From contig CAZJXD010000009.1 in NCBI GenBank assembly GCA_964549945.1, forward strand, positions 1 through 64,000: a stretch of DNA of 64,000 bases, read 5' to 3'. How positions within the stretch are numbered: the first letter of the stretch is position 1; every line of letters begins with the position of its first letter. Made by a program: the position numbers and the translations under genes. The DNA comes from B25-G16 sp964549945. Its GTDB lineage: Bacteria > Desulfobacterota > DSM-4660 > Desulfatiglandales > B25-G16. Below the pieces are notes generated by a model. That model saw nothing but the letters and a program-made list of their open reading frames with translations, had not been told where the DNA came from and ran no database searches. Positions 58,278 through 64,000 of this stretch are shown here, one piece after another.

Positions 58278-59171
58278 ATGATCACCCAGGCAGATCAACT
58301 TTTAGAGGGAGCTATCGACCTTCACTGTCACGGATACCCTGAAGTAAGCTTCGATTGTAAGATGAGGGTTGAGGATCTGGAGGCTGCCCAATTGGCGGCC
58401 CAGGCGAAGATGAAGGGATTTGTCCTGAAATCACACATGTGGCCGACAGTAGGCCGGGTCTATCAGTTAAAAACCCAGATTCAGGGGATAGAGATCTGGC
58501 CCAGCATCACCCTTAACCAAGTCGTGGGCGGCTTCAGCCCATGGGCCGTAGAGTCGGCATTAAAACAGGGTGCAAAGGTGATCTGGATGCCGACTTGGAG
58601 TGCCAAGAACGACCTCCAACTGGGAGGGGCCAGCAATATGATGAAGAAATATCTTCATACTTTAGAGGGATTTGAACTTGCTCGCGGACTTACCGTCTTT
58701 GAGGATTCCGGAGAAGTAGATAAAAGAGTAAAGGAGATTCTGGCCTTGGCCAAAGACTACGATGTGGTTGTATTTACAGGTCATCAATCGCCTGAGGAGG
58801 TTATAGCCCTCGGCCGGGCGGCCAAGGGAATGGGCCTTAAGAAATTAGTATTCGGTCATCCGGATAGTAAAACGGTTGGGGGGCAGATGGAGCATATCAG
58901 GGAGATGGCGGAGATGAACTTCTTTATCGAATTCACGTTCTTGGGCATGCTTCCGCTATTCCAGAGGATCACTCCCAAAGAGATGAGTCAAAGGATCAAG
59001 GAGGTGGGAGCGAATCGCTCCATCCTGACGACCGATGCGTTCTTTGAATGGAGCCCTCCGCCATCGGAGATGATGCGGATGTTTATCGCTACACTTCTGG
59101 ACCAGGGAATCACCAGGGATGAGATTGAGATCATGGTTCAAAGGAACCCTGGCGAGTTGTTAAATGTATGA
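58278..59171 (+). CDS. Amidohydrolase-like protein (DUF6282-type)
   Basis: A 297-residue TIM-barrel protein resembling metal-dependent hydrolases. DLHCHGYPE near the N-terminus is an HxH metal site, with further His in KSHMWP, FTGHQSPEE and VFGHPDSK, and Asp in LTTDAFFEW. The rest follows the DUF6282 family. It is placed between two Liv-type transporter operons and preceded by GAGGAG. It may hydrolyse an amide or ester brought in by these transporters; the substrate is not known. Confidence 0.72.
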   Translation: MITQADQLLEGAIDLHCHGYPEVSFDCKMRVEDLEAAQLAAQAKMKGFVLKSHMWPTVGRVYQLKTQIQGIEIWPSITLNQVVGGFSPWAVESALKQGAKVIWMPTWSAKNDLQLGGASNMMKKYLHTLEGFELARGLTVFEDSGEVDKRVKEILALAKDYDVVVFTGHQSPEEVIALGRAAKGMGLKKLVFGHPDSKTVGGQMEHIREMAEMNFFIEFTFLGMLPLFQRITPKEMSQRIKEVGANRSILTTDAFFEWSPPPSEMMRMFIATLLDQGITRDEIEIMVQRNPGELLNV

Positions 59172-59290
59172 TGGAGAACAAGGTTTTTTGAAAAGGCCTA
59201 TGAGGAGCTCGACAGGAGGTTTGGGCCGGCAAATGCCATATGGCCTGTTCAATCTCTCCCCTTCAGCTCCCCGTCAAGATCGGAGCAGGG

Positions 59291-60166
59291 ATGGGTTTCT
59301 TACAACTTCTTTTTAACGGAATAGTGACAGGCACCATTTTTTCTCTCTTTGCCATCAGCTTTTCGATTATATACGGAACCACCAAGGTCTTCCATTTCGC
59401 CCATGGCATGGTATTTACTTGCGGGGCCTATTTCACGTTTTTATTCCATGTCTTATTGGGAATGAACATTATTCCCTCTGTCATCCTCTCAATGATCTTT
59501 ACGAGCATCCTGGGGATGGCCATTAACTTGATTATCTACGAACCTCTCCAAAGGAGAAAAGCAGGTACCCTTGTCATCTTGGTTGGCTCCCTGGGAACTT
59601 ACATTGCCCTTAACGCGATCGTATCCCTCATTTTTAGCAGTAACGTACAAGTCATTAGTCCGGGAACCGGAACCATATTCACCATAGCGAACATTTATAT
59701 TACGCCAACACAGGTCGTCATTATTGGTATCGCAATCGCCATTAATTGCTTTCTCGCACTATTCTTCGTGAAGACAGAAGCGGGACTCTCCATCAGGGCA
59801 CTGGGTGAGGATTCCGAGCTGGCCGAGATATTCGGGATGAGCCCTAGAAAAATCAAGTACATGATCTTCGCGATCGGATCGGCCCTGGCATCAATCGGCG
59901 CCACCTTGAATGCCCTGGACATCGGCACTATGGACCCTGGCGTTGGTATGCATGCCCTGCTCATGTGCTTTGTTGCCTTGGTGGTCGGAGGGATGGAGAA
60001 TATCCCAGGTGCCGCTGTCGGTGGATTCATAGTGGGCATGCTTTATCATTTGAGCATATGGCGAATCGAGGCGAAATGGCAGCAAATCATCGTATTTCTG
60101 GTTTTGATTGCCGTTTTGCTCGTTAAACCCGAGGGGTTGTTTAAAAGAAAAAAGGGGAAGACCTAA
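59291..60166 (+). CDS. livH: LivH-type ABC permease (system 2)
   Basis: A 291-residue permease. LLFNGIVTGTIFSLFAISFS, FHFAHGMVFTCGAYFTF, EIFGMSPRKIKYMIFAIGSA and CFVALVVGGMENIPGAAVGG support the LivH assignment. ATG 59291 has GGAG upstream; the frame goes back to 59240. It differs clearly in sequence from the system 1 LivH, so it is not a recent duplicate. Confidence 0.9.
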   Translation: MGFLQLLFNGIVTGTIFSLFAISFSIIYGTTKVFHFAHGMVFTCGAYFTFLFHVLLGMNIIPSVILSMIFTSILGMAINLIIYEPLQRRKAGTLVILVGSLGTYIALNAIVSLIFSSNVQVISPGTGTIFTIANIYITPTQVVIIGIAIAINCFLALFFVKTEAGLSIRALGEDSELAEIFGMSPRKIKYMIFAIGSALASIGATLNALDIGTMDPGVGMHALLMCFVALVVGGMENIPGAAVGGFIVGMLYHLSIWRIEAKWQQIIVFLVLIAVLLVKPEGLFKRKKGKT

Positions 60167-60188
60167 AGATCTAAAACGGAGACCTCGC

Positions 60189-61058
60189 ATGGATTACGTA
60201 TTGTATATTGCAGTTGTGATATGCATATGGGTAATGCTCGCAATCTCGCAAAATCTGGTCCTGGGATATGCAGGGTTATTTTCATTATGCCAAGGTGCAT
60301 TCTTTGGGATAGGGGCCTATACCTCCGCGATCATGTATCTCAATTTCGGCAGCAATATTTTCGTGTCCGCCATCGTTGGTGCATTCATCTCTTCTTTAAT
60401 GGGTGTCGCTATTGCAATGCCTTCACTGCGGCTGAAGGGGGACTATTTTTTTATTGCCACGTTAGCCCTACAGATAATTATGTTTAACCTGTTCGTCTGC
60501 TGGGAATCTGTGACAAAAGGCCCACTGGGCATATATGGAGTCTTTAGGCCCAAAATTCTCGGAGTCAGCCTCAACACTAATAGTTCCTATCTTCTCTTTG
60601 CGCTTTTCTTTGTTTTTCTGTGTTATTTCTTCTCCAAGAGGGTCTGTAACGCCTCTTTCGGGTTAACCTTGAAGGCCATCAGAGAAGATGAGGTCGGCGC
60701 GGAGGCGGTCGGGAAAAATATTCTGAAATTTAAGATTTTAATCTTTGTATTTTCAGCGATTTGGGCTTCCCTGGCCGGCACCCTTTACGTCTACTTCATT
60801 GGAGCCGTCGATCCCCTTGCATTTACACTGGAGGAGTCCATTCTTATCTTATCCATCGCTATTGTGGGAGGCATGGGTAATTTAAAGGGATCAATCGTGG
60901 GCGCGGTAGTCCTCATCGCGATGCCGGAACTCCTGAAATTTGCGGCCATGCCCGAATCCATCGCTCACCAGGCCAGAAACCTCATCTATGGAGTTTTGTT
61001 GATCCTTTTTATGATGTTTCGACCCCAGGGGTTGATAGGAGAGTACCGAATGAAGTGA
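60189..61058 (+). CDS. livM: LivM-type ABC permease (system 2)
   Basis: A 289-residue permease. NLVLGYAGLFSLCQGAFFG, LRLKGDYFFIATLALQIIMF, AIREDEVGAEAVGKNILKFK and LSIAIVGGMGNLKGSIVGA are the LivM landmarks. It ends FRPQGLIGEYR. ATG 60189 has a GGAGA site. It completes the membrane dimer of system 2. Confidence 0.9.
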   Translation: MDYVLYIAVVICIWVMLAISQNLVLGYAGLFSLCQGAFFGIGAYTSAIMYLNFGSNIFVSAIVGAFISSLMGVAIAMPSLRLKGDYFFIATLALQIIMFNLFVCWESVTKGPLGIYGVFRPKILGVSLNTNSSYLLFALFFVFLCYFFSKRVCNASFGLTLKAIREDEVGAEAVGKNILKFKILIFVFSAIWASLAGTLYVYFIGAVDPLAFTLEESILILSIAIVGGMGNLKGSIVGAVVLIAMPELLKFAAMPESIAHQARNLIYGVLLILFMMFRPQGLIGEYRMK

Positions 61059-61077
61059 TCTTACTATAGGGGAAGCC

Positions 61078-61836
61078 ATGCACATTCTTGAATTAAGAGA
61101 GGTCCGTAAACATTTCGGAGGCATAAAGGCCGTTGATGATCTATCATTGGCCATTGAAGCGAATAAGGTCTTTGGGCTTATCGGACCAAATGGGGCTGGA
61201 AAGACAACCGTATTCAATCTAATCACCGGCTTCTTACGACCTGATGAAGGGGATATCTTGTTCAAGGGGGAAGAAATCCATAGAATACCGCCTCATAAAA
61301 TAGTCAAGTGGGGAATTTGCAGGTCCTATCAAGAACTCCGCCTCTTTAATCGCCTCAGGGTGATAGATAACGTGTACCTGGGTTTCCCCGCTCAGAAGTA
61401 TGATAACATACTCACGGCCCTTTGGGGGAAGAGATTTGAAAAGAGCAAGGAGAGAAGGGAAAACCTGGAGAAGGCTTCTTCTCTTCTAAGGCTTTCCAAT
61501 CTGTTGGATAAGAAGGACATCCTCGCCGAAGGCCTCTCTTTTGGTGAGAAAAAATTTCTCATGGTAGACAGAATATTGGCGACGGGAGCTGAGCTTATCT
61601 TGCTCGATGAGCCTACAGCAGGATTGGACGTGGGACAAATCGATGATGTGTTCTCTATTGTTGAGGCGTTAATCCGTGACGGGAAGACCGTTTTTGTGGT
61701 GGAACATAATATCGACGTTATTATGTCCATCTCGGATTACATCTTCGTCCTGGATCAAGGCAAAAAGGTCGCGCAGGGAAAACCCAAGGAAATCTATGAA
61801 AACGAGAAGGTATTACAAACCTACTTGGGTGAATAA
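61078..61836 (+). CDS. livG: LivG-type ABC transporter ATPase (system 2)
   Basis: A 252-residue ATPase: Walker A IGPNGAGKTTVFNL, signature region LSFGEKKFLMVDRIL, Walker B LILLDEPTAGLD and the switch His in FVVEHNIDV. CRSYQELRLFNRLRVIDNVY is family-specific. The stop is directly followed by livF. Confidence 0.9.
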   Translation: MHILELREVRKHFGGIKAVDDLSLAIEANKVFGLIGPNGAGKTTVFNLITGFLRPDEGDILFKGEEIHRIPPHKIVKWGICRSYQELRLFNRLRVIDNVYLGFPAQKYDNILTALWGKRFEKSKERRENLEKASSLLRLSNLLDKKDILAEGLSFGEKKFLMVDRILATGAELILLDEPTAGLDVGQIDDVFSIVEALIRDGKTVFVVEHNIDVIMSISDYIFVLDQGKKVAQGKPKEIYENEKVLQTYLGE

Positions 61837-62580
61837 ATGATTCTTAAAATTAAAAATTTGAGCGCTTCTTACGGGTTGAAGAGGGTTTTATTCGATATCT
61901 CACTGTCTGTTGAAGAAAAGGAGGTCGTGGCGATCATTGGCCCCAACGGTGCGGGTAAGACCACGACGCTTAGGGCGATCATCGGTATTCACCGGCAAAG
62001 GGAAGGAGAGATTGTCTTTGACGGCCAAGATGTGAGCGGCAATTCATGTTTTAAGAACCTCCTGTCGGGAATCTGCTATGTTCCTCAGGGGGGTCGGATC
62101 TTCCGTAATCTCACCGTCTCCGAAAACCTCATAATGGGAGGCCATATCGTTAAAGATAAGAATGAAAAAACTGAAAGACTGGAGCGGGTTTTCAGGCTGT
62201 TCCCGGTCTTGAAGGAAAGGGTAAGACAATCGGCCAATACCTTGAGTGGAGGAGAGAGACAGATGCTCGCCATGGGGATGTCCATGATGTTGACCCCCCG
62301 GCTCCTCCTATTGGATGAACCTTCCATAGGCCTGGCACCGGCCTTGGTGCCAAAGCTCATGGAGGCAATAAAGAACATTAATCAAAACTTTGGAACCTCG
62401 GTATTGATCGTGGAACAGAATGCGCGCCAAGCATTCAAGATTTCCCACAGGGTATACGTCATGAAGGTGGGAAGGATCACGGATATGGATACGCCTGAAA
62501 AGTTCATGTCGAGAGAGGAGTTAAGGAAGGTCTATTTATCAAAAACACAGGAAGCCGTAACTGGATCAGGCGATCCTTAA
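61837..62580 (+). CDS. livF: LivF-type ABC transporter ATPase (system 2)
   Basis: A 247-residue ATPase: Walker A IGPNGAGKTTTLRA, signature TLSGGERQMLAMGMSM, Walker B LLLLDEPSIGLAPALV and VEQNARQAFKI. The ATG immediately follows the livG stop. The C-terminal 25 residues extend past the usual end. Confidence 0.91.
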   Translation: MILKIKNLSASYGLKRVLFDISLSVEEKEVVAIIGPNGAGKTTTLRAIIGIHRQREGEIVFDGQDVSGNSCFKNLLSGICYVPQGGRIFRNLTVSENLIMGGHIVKDKNEKTERLERVFRLFPVLKERVRQSANTLSGGERQMLAMGMSMMLTPRLLLLDEPSIGLAPALVPKLMEAIKNINQNFGTSVLIVEQNARQAFKISHRVYVMKVGRITDMDTPEKFMSREELRKVYLSKTQEAVTGSGDP

Positions 62581-62697
62581 AGCTAAACCATGAAGGAGGT
62601 GAGGATAAGAGCATAGCAGGGATACACATTTCCAAGATCCATCCAGGGTACGTGAATGGTTAACCAGAAAACATGACTAATTTTGGAGGGTACTACA

Positions 62698-63843
62698 ATG
62701 AAAAAAGGAAAAAAGACAACGTTGATGATGGCGGTTTTTCTCGTGTCACTTTGTATCGTGGCCTCGTCTCAAATCGGGATTTCCCGTTCACAAGCAGCCG
62801 AGACGATAAAAATTGGGGGATCTTACCCCATGACAGGCAAAGGCGCTCAGTACGGCGAACGAATGTCAGGTTCTGCCTTGCTAAGGGTTGAGGAGGAGAA
62901 TGCGGCAGGGGGTATCCATGGCAAAAAAATCGAGCTTGTGATCTGTGATAACAAGGGTATGCCGAGAGATGGTGTGGCTTGTGCAAACCAGTTTATCCAT
63001 GTCCATCACGTCCCCGCTTTCGAAAGCCCGTACAGTGGTATTGTTTTGGCCTGTACGCCCGTAGCAAATCAAAATAAGACCGTATTATTGAATGTAGCTG
63101 CATTGAACCCAGCTATTCGACAAGGCGGACCATGGATATTCTCTATTCAGCCCCTTGGGGATTACGAAGGGAAAGCGCAGGCAAGATTTGTCAAGGATGA
63201 ACTCAAGCTGAAAAGAGCGGCCATCATGTACATCAACAATGCATTTGGCAAGTCCATGGCAGAGGTGCTCAAGAACGAGTTTGAGAAATTGGGAGGCGAG
63301 GTTTTGGCATATGAAGCCCACGCCCAAGATGCCACCTACTTTAGGACCCAGCTCACCAAGGTGAAGGAGTTGAAGCCTGAGGTGATATTCCTAGAGACCT
63401 TATATATGGAAGCCGGCCTGATAGTGAAGCAAGCCCAAGAGGTGGGTTTAACAGGGATCCAGTGGTTAGGTTATGGTGGAATCCAGGAGCCTCAATTTAT
63501 CGAGATTGCGGGCGATGCGGCTGAGGGGCTCATCTGCACTGTTGCCGGGTGGGATCCCGATGATCCCAGAAAGATCGTTCAAGACTATAAGAAAAACCTC
63601 TTGGAAAAGTACGGTGTTGAAGCGGAAATGACCGGCGCAAATTGCTATGATGGCATAAAATTGCTGGCTGAGGTCATGAGGAAACACGGCACAACGGCTG
63701 AGGATATCAGAACAGGCCTGCATCAGGTGCGCGACTTCGAAGGTGTAACTGGCTTCTGTAGCATTGACGAAGACGGGATGGTTGTCAAGAAATACCAGTT
63801 AACCATACTTAAGAATGGAAAATGGGTTCCCTATGAAAGATAA
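62698..63843 (+). CDS. livK: LivK-type ABC substrate-binding protein (system 2)
   Basis: A 381-residue periplasmic binding protein. The signal peptide (residues 9-32) ends RSQAAE. IKIGGSYPMTGKGAQYGER begins the type I fold, and the hinge elements IMYINNAFGKSMAEVLKNEF and LETLYMEAGLIVKQAQEVG are present. The start at 62698 follows TTTGGAGGG; the TTG at 62683 is rejected. Its ligand is unknown. The gene ends the operon and is followed by a strong hairpin. Confidence 0.9.
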   Translation: MKKGKKTTLMMAVFLVSLCIVASSQIGISRSQAAETIKIGGSYPMTGKGAQYGERMSGSALLRVEEENAAGGIHGKKIELVICDNKGMPRDGVACANQFIHVHHVPAFESPYSGIVLACTPVANQNKTVLLNVAALNPAIRQGGPWIFSIQPLGDYEGKAQARFVKDELKLKRAAIMYINNAFGKSMAEVLKNEFEKLGGEVLAYEAHAQDATYFRTQLTKVKELKPEVIFLETLYMEAGLIVKQAQEVGLTGIQWLGYGGIQEPQFIEIAGDAAEGLICTVAGWDPDDPRKIVQDYKKNLLEKYGVEAEMTGANCYDGIKLLAEVMRKHGTTAEDIRTGLHQVRDFEGVTGFCSIDEDGMVVKKYQLTILKNGKWVPYER

Positions 63844-63862
63844 GGGTGAGCCTTACCCAAAC

Positions 63863-63891
63863 GGCCCTGCCTTTTCTTCAAAGGCAGGGCC
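63863..63891 (+). terminator. Perfect hairpin after livK (system 2)
   Basis: GGCCCTGCCTTT and AAAGGCAGGGCC form a 12-base-pair stem with a TCTTC loop, 20 bases after the stop. No long T run follows, but it is the end of the operon, so termination is likely. The last 109 bases of the window contain nothing else recognised. Confidence 0.65.
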
Positions 63892-64000
63892 GGTATACGA
63901 AATTTGCGCAAAGAATAGCCCTGAACAACAGCTCAATCGAGGATGAAAAAAATCGCCCGGGTTTATAACCAACTCCTTTAAAAGAAGAATCTTCGTGAAC

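Noticed and set aside
1..64000. tRNA, rRNA or CRISPR arrays
   Set aside because: No T-loop-like GGTTCRA segments in a cloverleaf context and no regularly spaced direct repeats were seen.

Overview
The window reads as chromosome of a Gram-negative bacterium, most likely an uncultured Desulfobacterota (deltaproteobacterial) lineage. The inference rests on lipoprotein signals, an outer-membrane phospholipase, a roughly 1000-residue NAD-glutamate dehydrogenase, paired Liv-type ABC transporters with a TRAP transporter, and a GAF-ANTAR regulator. No rRNA, tRNA, CRISPR array or phage module was seen, so the taxonomic call is soft.

Region 1 (1-7.2 kb) is accessory DNA. Genes are all on the + strand, are mostly orphans, differ in base composition, and are separated by imperfect inverted repeats that look like integron attC sites. 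The leading cassette carries a CBASS operon (CD-NTase, Cap15-type membrane effector) followed without an intervening site by a ClpP-like serine protease. A HEPN-like protein and two unknown proteins occupy later cassettes. No integrase gene is in the window.

Region 2 (6.3-9.0 kb) holds a 235-bp MITE-like element and a HicAB toxin-antitoxin pair lying between two copies of a 270-280 bp plus 98 bp repeat. Region 3 (9-21 kb) is a loose set of small metabolic and repair genes (esterase, SDR, MBL hydrolase, PldA, flavodoxin, lipoproteins, AlkD-like, YbaK, GNAT, ferritin-like) interspersed with several gene relics.

Region 4 (20.9-30.2 kb) has a 2-hydroxyacid dehydrogenase, then an unusual three-gene unit: a CysRS-like ligase lacking two zinc ligands, a DapF-like epimerase with both catalytic cysteines changed to serine, and an ACT-domain protein. 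A five-gene minus-strand envelope operon follows (ArnT/PMT-like transferase, sialidase-fold protein, membrane protein, GT2 polyprenyl-phosphate glycosyltransferase, flippase-like protein).

Region 5 (30.7-48 kb) is a nitrogen/glutamine cluster: NAD-glutamate dehydrogenase, GuaA, HisH, GlmM, a 1250-residue GlmS-like protein, an unknown 577-residue protein, a GAF-ANTAR regulator, a carB relic, a PurF-like protein with a degraded glutamine site, and glutamine-dependent NAD synthetase. It ends in a transposase fragment.

Region 6 (48-64 kb) is organic-acid or amino-acid uptake and catabolism: iron-containing alcohol dehydrogenase, a decayed GntR regulator, a TRAP transporter (DctPQM), and two complete branched-chain-amino-acid-type ABC transporters flanking an amidohydrolase-like enzyme. 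At least five gene relics across the window, two of which keep both ends of a gene but not the middle, suggest recurrent deletion, or assembly collapse.
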